NCBI RefSeq assembly: GCF_049680855.1
Contig: NZ_JBMPGS010000001.1
Coordinates: 372,001 to 436,000 of the forward strand
Length of the DNA: 64,000 bases
Reading direction: 5' to 3'
From: Salinimicrobium sp049680855
GTDB lineage: Bacteria > Bacteroidota > Bacteroidia > Flavobacteriales > Flavobacteriaceae
Part shown: positions 16,228 through 24,932 of the stretch, one piece after another
How positions within the stretch are numbered: position 1 is the first letter of the stretch
Layout of the letters: each line of letters opens with the position of its first letter
Translations under genes and position numbers: made by a program
The notes under the pieces: generated by a model
What the model saw: only the letters and a program-made list of their open reading frames with translations
What the model was told of the DNA's origin: nothing
Database searches by the model: none

Positions 16228-16257
16228 CAAATATAGCATTTCTTCAAAAACATCAAA
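16228..16257 (-). promoter_or_regulatory. Promoter of the beta-barrel receptor gene
   Basis: On the minus strand TTTG (16257-16254), an 18-nt spacer and TATATTTG (16235-16228) match the Bacteroidota consensus. The start codon is 45 nt downstream. Confidence 0.55.
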
Positions 16258-16352
16258 ATTATAATGCCAGCCTTAAATCCTCTGGGCATCGTATATTTGA
16301 AAGGAAAAATCTAAGAAATTTCCTAAGCAGAAGATCCAAAAATGGCAGAAAT

Positions 16353-19340
16353 TCAACTCTTTTTCAGCGCCATTTCCGAGGCTGCTTTTTCAGCATCTTT
16401 TTTCAGGGAATCATACAGCACCTGTTGAATATTTGTGCGGGTATCTAAACGGTAGAGACGGTGGTTGTCACGTGTGGGAGAAACCCGGTTAGACAGGAAG
16501 ACATAAAGAAGGTCTACTTCGGGATCCATCCACACCATGATCCCCGTAAAGCCGGTATGGCCAAAACTCACCTGACTTGCATCACGGGCCGTATTATTAA
16601 CAACTCCCTGGCTGTTGGGGCGACGCTTGTCAAAACCCAGGGCGCGGTAATTTTCAGAATCAGGAAAGGTGCGCCGCGTAAATTTTTCCAGGGTTTCTTC
16701 TTCAATATATCGCCTGCCACCATATTCACCCATGTTGAGGTACATTTGCAGCACTTTCGCCAGGTCATTGGCATTTGCAAACAAACCTGCATGGCCTGAG
16801 ACTCCGCCCAGCATGATCGCACCTTCATCATGTACCGTTCCATGAATTAATTCCCGCCTAAAAAGAAAATCACTTTCTGTAGGAACGATTTGGCTTTTTG
16901 GATAATCTGGATTAAAACCTACACTGGTGGCTCCCAGTGGCCCGTAAAAATTCTCCTCAAGATAGGTGGGGAAATCTTCTTCTGTCCTGCTTTCCACCAC
17001 CCGTGGTGCGAGAATGAAAAAAAAATCGGAATATACATATTCCTTCTTATCCCTTAGCGAAGACTTCCTGATTGCTTTTACTATTTTATCGGGATAATTG
17101 CGGTGCAGGTACATATCTTCTGAAATCTTTATGGGATACCTGGCAGAGGAATCTTTCTTGATGGTCCACCACCGGTAACTCCCGTTATCCCTGCGCGTGT
17201 TTCTCCAAAATGGGATCCAGGGCTGGAATCTTGCCTGGTGCGTTAGAATGTCTGTAAAAGGAATATCGGCCTTGTTCGACCTTCTAAACTTCGGAAGATG
17301 ATCTGCCAGCGTACCATCCAGGTTGAATTTATCTTCGTCATACAATTTCATCAAAGCAGCCATGGAAGCAGTAATCTTCGTTACCGAAGCGAGGTCGTAA
17401 AGATCCTCTTTCTCAACCATGATGGTATCATGATACACGTGTTCCCCGTAAGCCTTATGAAAGATTACTTTTTGATCTTTTGCCACAAGGATTTGCCCTC
17501 CCGGAGTGGCTTTCATCGTTATTGCCTGGTTCATTAAGGAATCAATGCGCTTGTTGAGGATTTGAGAATCCATCCCCACTTCTTCGGGCAGCGTATAACT
17601 AAAGCGTATTCCTCCCTGCACAGTCGTTCCTTCTCCTGCTTTAAATTTCTTACCAACGCTCACGGGAAGTTTTCCATTCGCACTGATTCCGCCGAAAATA
17701 AGCTGCGCTGCCAGTTCCTGTGTATTTTTGGAATCCTGATATGCCACAATAAGACCATCAGCTTTCTCAATATTTTTGATCTTGTTGAGTACATAAGGGT
17801 TCTTAAAAAGGGCAAAAATTGCCTTTCTTTCTTCTGAGAGCTCCGCAATGAGTTCTTGCGCTGCTTTAGAAAGCTTCAGGTTATTACGAGGATATTTGCT
17901 GTAATCATGAATACCACCAATCACAAGATCAAACTTCTTCAGATTATTCTTGATTTTATCCACTTCAGCCTGGCTGGCATCTACCGGAACCTGAAAATGT
18001 GCAACTTCGGTGTATAAACTCAAAGTCTTCTGAAAATCTGTCTTCTTTTCTGCGCCAAAGGAAACCGATGCGATCTTGCGCGGATAAAGATCTTTTACCG
18101 GCAAAATCTTATTGTCATTTTTAAGCACCGTAAGGGAAGCCGCGACAAGTTTCCTGTTGAGCAATAGTGCTTCAGGAGTGTTTAGCTCATTGAGGATGTT
18201 CTTTGAAGGCACAGGCTGGTAGTTATTTAATCCTACCCATTGTTTTACGGCCAGGATCTTTCGAACCCGCCGGTCAATTTCCGCCTGACTTATAAGCCCC
18301 TGGTTAATGGCTTTTCTTATTTCAGAAATGGCTGTTGGCACATCTTCGGTAAACTCAAGGAGATCATTCCCGGCAAGAATGGCGTCTTTATCAACAACTC
18401 CCGGAAGGTTACCAGCAGTTACGCCTTTCATGTTCATAGCATCTGTCACGATCAACCCTTCAAAGCCCAGCTTTTCTTTTAGGAGATCGGTAATAATTGG
18501 TTTAGATAAAGTGGACGGAACCCCGGTAGAATCGAGTGCCGGAATATCCAGGTGCGCCACCATTACGCCACCAATCCCCGCTTCCAGCACCTTTTTAAAA
18601 GGATATAATTCCAGGGAATCTAAGCGCGCAAGCGAATGGTTGATTTGCGGAAGGGCATAATGAGAATCTGTATCTGTGTCTCCATGACCGGGGAAATGTT
18701 TTGCTGTAGTAAGCAAAAAGGAATCTTGCATACCCTTCATGTAAGCAATAGATTTTCTTGCAACGTTGTATTTGTCCTCTCCAAAAGACCTGTAGTTGAT
18801 TACAGGATTATTTGGGTTGTTATTCACATCTACGACCGGTGCAAAGTTGAGGTGTAGCCCTGCTCGTTTAATTTGTTTTGCCACCTCGGCACCCATTTGA
18901 TAAATGAGCTGCTCATCCTGAATAGCACCTAAGGCCATTTGGAAAGGATAGCTAATCGTATTGTCTAGGCGCATTCCCAGCCCCCATTCTGCATCAATAG
19001 CACCCAAAAGTGGCATTTTTGAAGCCTCTTGATATTCGTTCATAAGTTGAACCTGTGTGGCAGGATCTCCCTGGAAAAATATGAGTCCGCCTATTTTTTG
19101 CTCTTTAATAAGCTTTAAGATTTCCTGTTTATGATCTTCACCGCGATTAGAGTAAGCGGCTACCATGATTAGCTGCGCAATTCGTTCGTCTGGAGTAAGG
19201 GTTGTCATGACCGAATCTACCCAGGCGCTGTTCTCATACTTCTGAAAAGGGGGTTTTTCAGAAGTATTTTCCTGTGCCTGAAGCGACAGTACCCCGGTTA
19301 GGGCGAGAAGCAATAAAAATAAAGCGTTTTTGTATTTCAT
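16353..19340 (-). CDS. GH3 beta-N-acetylglucosaminidase fused to a beta-lactamase-type serine hydrolase
   Basis: The 995-aa exported protein (signal peptide ending near LQAQ|E) has an N-terminal NagZ-like GH3 domain (about 35-370). It contains AKHFPGHGDTDTDSH (213-227; H227 of the Asp-His acid/base dyad) and IVTDAMNM with nucleophile D300. A GH3 C-terminal domain (about 395-565) follows, then a class C beta-lactamase/DD-peptidase-like domain (about 590-985) with SVTK (S652, K655) and YSD (770-772). GH3 NagZ enzymes cut GlcNAc from MurNAc in muropeptides. The second domain could act on peptide or ester bonds in peptidoglycan. The fusion is known in Bacteroidota. It is likely co-transcribed with the NagX-like gene 55 nt upstream. 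Confidence 0.92.
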   Translation of the reverse strand: MKYKNALFLLLLALTGVLSLQAQENTSEKPPFQKYENSAWVDSVMTTLTPDERIAQLIMVAAYSNRGEDHKQEILKLIKEQKIGGLIFFQGDPATQVQLMNEYQEASKMPLLGAIDAEWGLGMRLDNTISYPFQMALGAIQDEQLIYQMGAEVAKQIKRAGLHLNFAPVVDVNNNPNNPVINYRSFGEDKYNVARKSIAYMKGMQDSFLLTTAKHFPGHGDTDTDSHYALPQINHSLARLDSLELYPFKKVLEAGIGGVMVAHLDIPALDSTGVPSTLSKPIITDLLKEKLGFEGLIVTDAMNMKGVTAGNLPGVVDKDAILAGNDLLEFTEDVPTAISEIRKAINQGLISQAEIDRRVRKILAVKQWVGLNNYQPVPSKNILNELNTPEALLLNRKLVAASLTVLKNDNKILPVKDLYPRKIASVSFGAEKKTDFQKTLSLYTEVAHFQVPVDASQAEVDKIKNNLKKFDLVIGGIHDYSKYPRNNLKLSKAAQELIAELSEERKAIFALFKNPYVLNKIKNIEKADGLIVAYQDSKNTQELAAQLIFGGISANGKLPVSVGKKFKAGEGTTVQGGIRFSYTLPEEVGMDSQILNKRIDSLMNQAITMKATPGGQILVAKDQKVIFHKAYGEHVYHDTIMVEKEDLYDLASVTKITASMAALMKLYDEDKFNLDGTLADHLPKFRRSNKADIPFTDILTHQARFQPWIPFWRNTRRDNGSYRWWTIKKDSSARYPIKISEDMYLHRNYPDKIVKAIRKSSLRDKKEYVYSDFFFILAPRVVESRTEEDFPTYLEENFYGPLGATSVGFNPDYPKSQIVPTESDFLFRRELIHGTVHDEGAIMLGGVSGHAGLFANANDLAKVLQMYLNMGEYGGRRYIEEETLEKFTRRTFPDSENYRALGFDKRRPNSQGVVNNTARDASQVSFGHTGFTGIMVWMDPEVDLLYVFLSNRVSPTRDNHRLYRLDTRTNIQQVLYDSLKKDAEKAASEMALKKS

Positions 19341-19395
19341 TATTGGAGTATTTAAAACTTATAAAATTTCGTTGGGTTATCCTATAAAGGAGGTT

Positions 19396-20553
19396 TTATA
19401 CTTTGATATATATCTTTTTGCGATCCATCCAGTAGCCCAAAAGCCATAATAGGAACACGTATGTAACGGCGAACAGCAGCGAAGCATTATAATCTGTCAA
19501 CCAGTTTAAAAACAAGTTTTGATATAACCAGCTTTTTAGGCTCGTTTCGCCAATCACAATTATTGCCATTAACATTACGATTCCGCCAGACATTACATAA
19601 ATAAACAAGGGATTTCTTCCGAAGACTTCAAAAAAATAAGTCCATTTTTTCACGTTGGCGATTTCTATGAACCAAATGAGGCTTCCAATTAGCACCAGGT
19701 CCCAGCCCACGGTAAGCAAAACATACGAACTGGTCCAGACAGGTTTATTTATTGGAAAGGCAAGATCCCAGATTTGTCCAAGGAGAACAAAGGTAATTCC
19801 ACCGGCTACCAGAAACAGCACAGTTCTTAAATTAGTGCGTGATTGTTGTATGTAAACACCCGCAAGATATCCTGCAATGACATTGACTATTGCCGGTAAG
19901 GTGCTTAGAAGACCTTCAGGATCAAAAGCAATTCCGAAACCCCGGTAGAGGTTTTCAGGAGAGAATATGAGATGATCAAATTTTAAAGCCGCATTTCCTT
20001 CCAGGCTGTAAGGAGCACCGGGATCGCCAAAGAAGTACATGATCGCCCAATACCCGAGCAATAAAATTGCACTGGCAATAACCGCACCTTTAAGTCGCAA
20101 ATATTTTATAATAAGTGACGCAAAAAGATAACACAGTGCAATGCGCTGCAAAACTCCCATAATTCGCAGGGAAGTGAAATCTTTTAACACTAATTCTCCC
20201 TCTGAACGATAAAAGAAGGGAAAAGCATTTAATAACAAGCCAATTATAAAAATAAGAAAGGTTCTTTTAAACACCTTTTTAAGAAAGACAGCATCTCGCT
20301 GCTTGCTGAACTTTTTCATACTAAAGCTCATGGCATTTCCTACTACGAATAGAAAAGTGGGAAAAACAAGATCGGTGATTGTAAAGCCATGCCATGCGGC
20401 ATGTTTAAAAGGAGCGTAGATAGTACTCCAGCTTCCGGGGGTATTCACAAGGATCATCAAAGCAATGGTTAAGCCTCTTAATACATCCAGAGAAAGATAC
20501 CGCTCTCGATTTTGAGGAGCAACAGCAAATGCTGCAGCAGTTTTTACAGTCAT
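19396..20553 (-). CDS. NagX/HGSNAT-like membrane protein (DUF5009/acyltransferase)
   Basis: The 385-aa protein has about ten membrane segments and the family opening RYLSLDVLRGLTIALMILVN, then TDLVFPTFLFVVGNAMSFS. It is related to heparan-alpha-glucosaminide N-acetyltransferase and NagX. Such genes recur in amino-sugar loci of Bacteroidota and Proteobacteria, where a role in GlcNAc transport or acetylation is proposed. Its minus-strand promoter (TACTTTTG at 20641-20634) abuts the palindrome at 20644-20670, so it probably responds to the divergent ROK regulator. Confidence 0.82.
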   Translation of the reverse strand: MTVKTAAAFAVAPQNRERYLSLDVLRGLTIALMILVNTPGSWSTIYAPFKHAAWHGFTITDLVFPTFLFVVGNAMSFSMKKFSKQRDAVFLKKVFKRTFLIFIIGLLLNAFPFFYRSEGELVLKDFTSLRIMGVLQRIALCYLFASLIIKYLRLKGAVIASAILLLGYWAIMYFFGDPGAPYSLEGNAALKFDHLIFSPENLYRGFGIAFDPEGLLSTLPAIVNVIAGYLAGVYIQQSRTNLRTVLFLVAGGITFVLLGQIWDLAFPINKPVWTSSYVLLTVGWDLVLIGSLIWFIEIANVKKWTYFFEVFGRNPLFIYVMSGGIVMLMAIIVIGETSLKSWLYQNLFLNWLTDYNASLLFAVTYVFLLWLLGYWMDRKKIYIKV

Positions 20554-20633
20554 ATCATAAATTCAATTAACTGAATGTTTCACATACCTAAACATTCGAA
20601 GATTCTTACCAGGATAAAAATATAAATTTTAAT

Positions 20634-20691
20634 CAAAAGTAATATCTTTAATAAAACTTTTATGAAAGATCGCCGGGAGATTGTATTTTTG
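20634..20691. promoter_or_regulatory. Divergent promoters around a 27-bp near-perfect palindrome (ROK operator candidate)
   Basis: ATCTTTAATAAAA (20644-20656), a central C, and TTTTATGAAAGAT (20658-20670) form an inverted repeat matching at 12 of 13 positions. To the left TACTTTTG (minus strand, 20641-20634) is a -7 box for the NagX-like gene. To the right TATTTTTG (20684-20691) is a -7 box for the ROK gene, 63 nt before its ATG. The palindrome thus covers the -33 area of both promoters, where no TTTG is seen. Autoregulation by the ROK protein is the simplest reading. Confidence 0.6.
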
Positions 20692-20754
20692 TTCTATTTT
20701 TAAATCAAATATTCTATATTCAGAATTTTTTGATCATATATTCTTTAAACTAAT

Positions 20755-22017
20755 ATGAAAAACCTGAAGTTATTAACTGAAAAGGACCAACTGGAAAAAT
20801 CCAGCAATGTGGAGCGTAAAAAACAGCTTCAAAAGATAAAAATACTACAAAACCTCTATTTCCAAGGCCCCCAAACCAATACCGAAATTTGTGAGACATT
20901 TAATATAAGTTCCCCAACATCCATAAGACTGCTAAACCAGCTTATTGAAGAGGATTGGATTAAAAAGGACGGTCATGGAAAGTCTGCCGGCGGGCGAAAA
21001 CCAGATCTTTACCAGCTCCAGGAGAAAAGCTTTTATGTTGTAGGAATACAACTGGAAAGATTCAAGATAAAAATGGCATTTTTCGATAACAACAACAACA
21101 AAATTGCCGAGTATGCAGACATTCCTTTCAAGATTGAGGAAGAAGGAAGTATCGTAGACCATTTGTATGATACTACAAACAAGCTGATAAAAGAATCGGG
21201 GATAGATGAAAACAACCTGCTGGGAATTGGAATAAGTATGCCCGGTCTGGTTTCTTCGAGGGAAGGTAAAAACTTTACTTATTTCATAAAAGAGGAAGAA
21301 TCTGAACCCCTTGAGCAGGTGTTAAAAAGGAAATTCAATAAACCGGTCTATATATTAAATGATGCAAAAAGTGCCTGTTTAGCCGAATTTAATTTTGGGC
21401 AGGCCAGTCAGAAAAAGAATGTGCTTGTAATTTCCATGGATTGGGGTATTGGACTTGGGATTATCATAGAAGGTAAGGTACAACAGGGTTCTTCAGGTTT
21501 TGCGGGAGAATTTGGGCATATACCTTTAATAGATGATGGGCTCTTGTGTCACTGTGGAAAGCGAGGCTGCCTTGAAACTGTTGCTTCAGGAATGGCACTG
21601 GCACGAATGGCCAAAGAAGGAATTAAAGCAGGTGAAAGTTCTGTCTTAAGCCAATTATCTGAAAAAGAAATTGAACGAATACAACCGCAAACGGTGATTG
21701 AAGCTGCCAATAGAGGAGATCAATTTGCCATTAATATCTTATCTAAAGTAGGTATTAACCTGGGGAAAGGTATTGCAATTCTTATTCAGCTTTTCAATCC
21801 TGAACTTATCATCCTGGAAGGGAAATTTGCCGAAGCAAAACAATTTATCACCACCCCAATTCAACAGTCCATAAATACTTATTGCATGGCTCAGTTAAGG
21901 GAAAAAACAACCATCTCCCTGTCCACACTTGGTGAGGATTCTGTATTGCTGGGTTCTATAGCCACGGTAATGGAAAACATTTTTGAAAACCAATTAAGAC
22001 TGGCCGGCGCCAATTAA
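20755..22017 (+). CDS. ROK-family transcriptional regulator (NagC-like)
   Basis: The 420-aa protein has an N-terminal winged helix-turn-helix (about 28-82: TNTEICETFNISSPTSIRLLNQLIEEDW) and a ROK sugar-kinase-like domain. The latter contains GIGISMPGLV, the GEFGHIPL motif (251-258) and the zinc motif CHCGKRGCLE (265-274). These regulators bind a sugar or sugar phosphate (GlcNAc-6-P for NagC) and release DNA. It is divergent from the NagX-like gene and 40 nt upstream of nagB on the same strand, which fits control of amino-sugar and peptidoglycan catabolism. Confidence 0.9.
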   Translation: MKNLKLLTEKDQLEKSSNVERKKQLQKIKILQNLYFQGPQTNTEICETFNISSPTSIRLLNQLIEEDWIKKDGHGKSAGGRKPDLYQLQEKSFYVVGIQLERFKIKMAFFDNNNNKIAEYADIPFKIEEEGSIVDHLYDTTNKLIKESGIDENNLLGIGISMPGLVSSREGKNFTYFIKEEESEPLEQVLKRKFNKPVYILNDAKSACLAEFNFGQASQKKNVLVISMDWGIGLGIIIEGKVQQGSSGFAGEFGHIPLIDDGLLCHCGKRGCLETVASGMALARMAKEGIKAGESSVLSQLSEKEIERIQPQTVIEAANRGDQFAINILSKVGINLGKGIAILIQLFNPELIILEGKFAEAKQFITTPIQQSINTYCMAQLREKTTISLSTLGEDSVLLGSIATVMENIFENQLRLAGAN

Positions 22018-22057
22018 TAATAATACATTTTTAACCACCAAAATATTTGCATATAAA

Positions 22058-23983
22058 ATGGCAAGATTAAACCTTCTCGAAGAAACTCGTTTTGAAAAAG
22101 TACCTGTAACCGTTTATGAAAATCAGCACATTGCTTCTAAAACGGTAGCAAACCGTATTGCAGAACTTATTAAAAGAAAACGGGCGCAGGGAGAGACTGC
22201 AGTACTTGGCCTGGCTACGGGAGCTACCCCTGTTGAAGTATACGGGGAACTTGTGAGGCAGCATAAAGAAGAGGGACTTAGCTTTGCGAATGTGGTGACC
22301 TTCAACCTGGACGAGTATTACCCCATGAATCCCAAGTCAAAACAGAGTTATGTGACCTTCATGCATGAGCATCTTTTTGATCATATTGATATTAAGAAAG
22401 AAAATATCCATATTCCTGATGGTACACTCGAAAAGGAGAAAATCGCCGAATATTGTATTGCTTATGAAAACAAAATAGGCGCGTTGGGTGGATTAGACCT
22501 GCAGGTACTGGGAATAGGAAGAACAGGACATATTGGGTTTAACGAACCGGGTTCGGCTCCCAATTCGGGAACCAGGCTGGTAACCCTTGATGATCTTACC
22601 AGGCGTGATGCGTCCAGAGATTTTGGCGGGAAGGAAAATGTTCCCACCAAAGCCATCACCATGGGAATTGGTACCATTTTCAAGGCTCGAGAAATTATTT
22701 TAATGGCCTGGAATACCAAGAAAGCTTCCATTATTAAAAAGGCGGTAGAAGGAGAAATTTCGGGAGAAGTTCCTGCTACTTACCTGCAACTTTCAGAAAA
22801 TACAGAATTCGTACTCGACGCAGATGCTGCTTCAGAACTTACCAGGTTTAATACTCCCTGGCTTGTGAAGGATTGTATTTGGGATGAGGCGCTTATAAAA
22901 AAGGCGGTAATCTGGCTCTCCAGAACAGTAAATAAGCCTATTCTGAAACTTACCGATGAAGATTACAACAACAATGGAATGGCCCAGCTCGCGACCGAAA
23001 AAGGTCCCGCTTATGATATAAACATTGAGGTTTTTAACCAGCTGCAGCACAGCATCACCGGCTGGCCGGGGGGAAAACCCAATGCCGATGATTCTCAGCG
23101 TCCCGAACGTGCAGAACCTGCGCGAAAACGAGCTCTAATATTTTCTCCTCACCCCGATGATGATGTGATTTCCATGGGGGGAACATTTATTCGCCTGGTA
23201 GACCAGGGGCATGATGTGCATGTAGCATACCAAACTTCCGGGAATACGGCTGTATGGGATACCGACGTGTTGCGATATGTAGAATTTGCCATTGATTTTA
23301 ATAAAAGTATTGGGGAAGATGTTTCAAAACTGGAAAGAACTTATGAAGAAATGAGAGCTTTCATTCAGAAGAAAGAGCCTAATGAAATTGATCTTCCCGA
23401 AGTACGAAATGTAAAAGCATTTATCAGAAAAACCGAAGCTATTGCCGGCGCCCGTTATGCTGGCCTGCAGGATAAAAATATCCATTTCATGGCACTGCCG
23501 TTCTATGAAACCGGAAAAACTGTTAAAAACCCCATTACAGATCGCGATGTGGAACTTACCGTGGAGCTGCTTCAAAAGATCAAACCTCATCAGATCTTTG
23601 CTGCCGGCGATTTTGCCGATCCTCATGGAACACATCTGGTTTGTTTTAATATTGTAGTGGCGGCAATGGAACAACTTAGAAAAACCGAGGAATGGGCAAG
23701 AAAAGCCTGGTTGTGGATGTACAGAGGTGCATGGCATGAGTTTGAGACGCATGAGATCGAAATGGCCGTTCCGCTTTCTCCTATGGAAGTAGAACGTAAG
23801 AAAAATGCCATTTTTCAGCATCAATCTCAGAAGGACAGGCCGGTATTTCCTGGTGATGACGAGCGGGAATTCTGGATGAGGGCGCAGGAGAGGAACAGGG
23901 AAACTGCCATTAATTACCACCAGTTGGGATTAGCAAATTATGAAGCTATGGAAGCCTTCGTAAAATGGAAGTTTAATCAATAA
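22058..23983 (+). CDS. nagB: Glucosamine-6-phosphate deaminase with C-terminal PIG-L-like domain
   Basis: The 641-aa protein carries a NagB domain (1 to about 290) with GLATGATP, NLDEYYP (D85) and GRTGHIGFNEPG (H158, E163). Its C-terminal half (about 355-640) is a PIG-L/LmbE deacetylase-like domain with FSPHPDDD (362-369). NagB converts GlcN-6-P to fructose-6-P and ammonia. The position of E. coli Asp141 is Thr156, as in the long Bacteroidota NagB form. The PIG-L domain could supply GlcNAc-6-P or related deacetylation, although no separate nagA lies in the window; that idea is inference. It leads an operon with two amidase genes. Confidence 0.93.
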   Translation: MARLNLLEETRFEKVPVTVYENQHIASKTVANRIAELIKRKRAQGETAVLGLATGATPVEVYGELVRQHKEEGLSFANVVTFNLDEYYPMNPKSKQSYVTFMHEHLFDHIDIKKENIHIPDGTLEKEKIAEYCIAYENKIGALGGLDLQVLGIGRTGHIGFNEPGSAPNSGTRLVTLDDLTRRDASRDFGGKENVPTKAITMGIGTIFKAREIILMAWNTKKASIIKKAVEGEISGEVPATYLQLSENTEFVLDADAASELTRFNTPWLVKDCIWDEALIKKAVIWLSRTVNKPILKLTDEDYNNNGMAQLATEKGPAYDINIEVFNQLQHSITGWPGGKPNADDSQRPERAEPARKRALIFSPHPDDDVISMGGTFIRLVDQGHDVHVAYQTSGNTAVWDTDVLRYVEFAIDFNKSIGEDVSKLERTYEEMRAFIQKKEPNEIDLPEVRNVKAFIRKTEAIAGARYAGLQDKNIHFMALPFYETGKTVKNPITDRDVELTVELLQKIKPHQIFAAGDFADPHGTHLVCFNIVVAAMEQLRKTEEWARKAWLWMYRGAWHEFETHEIEMAVPLSPMEVERKKNAIFQHQSQKDRPVFPGDDEREFWMRAQERNRETAINYHQLGLANYEAMEAFVKWKFNQ

Positions 23984-23993
23984 AAGATATTTA

Positions 23994-24920
23994 ATGAAAA
24001 AGCAGTTTTCAGTCTTCTCAACGATTCTTCTTGCACTGGTCATTGTAGCCTGCGGTTCCAATCCGTATTCAAAGACAAATAAGGTTCACAAAAAACAGGC
24101 AAAATTATATGCGAAACAGTTCCGAACCTTTCCCCCTGAACAAGGAAAAGATGAAGAGGGGTTGGACTATGGAGAGCACTGGGTAGGGACCACAAACTTT
24201 AATTTACGAAAGCCAAACTATGTCATCATTCATCACACGGCACAGAATTCTGTTGACCATACCTTAAAAACTTTTACTTTAAAGAGGACGTCAGTCAGCT
24301 CCCATTATGTAATTGGGGAGGATGGTAAGATCTACCAGATGCTCAACGACTATTACAGAGGCTGGCATGCCGGCGCCGGTAAATGGGGTAATGATAGCGA
24401 TCTTAATTCTTCATCGATTGGGATCGAGCTGGATAATAATGGATATGAGCCATTTTCGGAGAAACAGATTGAGAGTCTTTTACAACTCCTTGGGGTTCTA
24501 AAAGAGAGACATGGAATCCCTGCCAGGAATTTTATTGGGCACTCAGACATCGCTCCCTCCCGAAAAGTAGATCCAAATGCCAATTTTCCCTGGGAAAGAC
24601 TGGCTGAAAATGGTTTCGGATTGTGGTATGACAATATCGAAGCAGCTCCCAAGGTTGTAGGAGACAGCCTTGTTCCCTCAAAAGGGGTAAGAGAGGTAGT
24701 AGTTACAGAAAATGAAATTCTGGAAGATGGCAATCCAACAGATACTATTTCTCTAACTATAAACCCAAAACTTGCTTTACGAATTATTGGCTATGACGTA
24801 AGTAATATGGATGCTGCAATTAGGGCATTTAAGCTTCATTTTATACAAGAAGATGTCTCTTCTAAATTGACAGATGAAGACCTGAAAATATTATACAACC
24901 TCTATCAGAAATATTTGTAA
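23994..24920 (+). CDS. N-acetylmuramoyl-L-alanine amidase, lipoprotein (AmiD-like)
   Basis: The 308-aa protein has a lipoprotein signal with lipobox Cys20 (VIVAC|GSN). An Amidase_2 domain (about 70-205) contains YVIIHHTAQNS (zinc H80), IGHSDIAP (H183) and KVDPNANFPW (D193), matching the H-H-D ligands of AmiD. A C-terminal peptidoglycan-binding-like helical segment (LRIIGYDVSNMDAAIRAFKLHF) follows. It should separate stem peptide from MurNAc in fragments in the periplasm. It starts 10 nt after nagB and ends 12 nt before the amidase-NamZ gene. Confidence 0.9.
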   Translation: MKKQFSVFSTILLALVIVACGSNPYSKTNKVHKKQAKLYAKQFRTFPPEQGKDEEGLDYGEHWVGTTNFNLRKPNYVIIHHTAQNSVDHTLKTFTLKRTSVSSHYVIGEDGKIYQMLNDYYRGWHAGAGKWGNDSDLNSSSIGIELDNNGYEPFSEKQIESLLQLLGVLKERHGIPARNFIGHSDIAPSRKVDPNANFPWERLAENGFGLWYDNIEAAPKVVGDSLVPSKGVREVVVTENEILEDGNPTDTISLTINPKLALRIIGYDVSNMDAAIRAFKLHFIQEDVSSKLTDEDLKILYNLYQKYL

Positions 24921-24932
24921 AGCCTTTTAATT

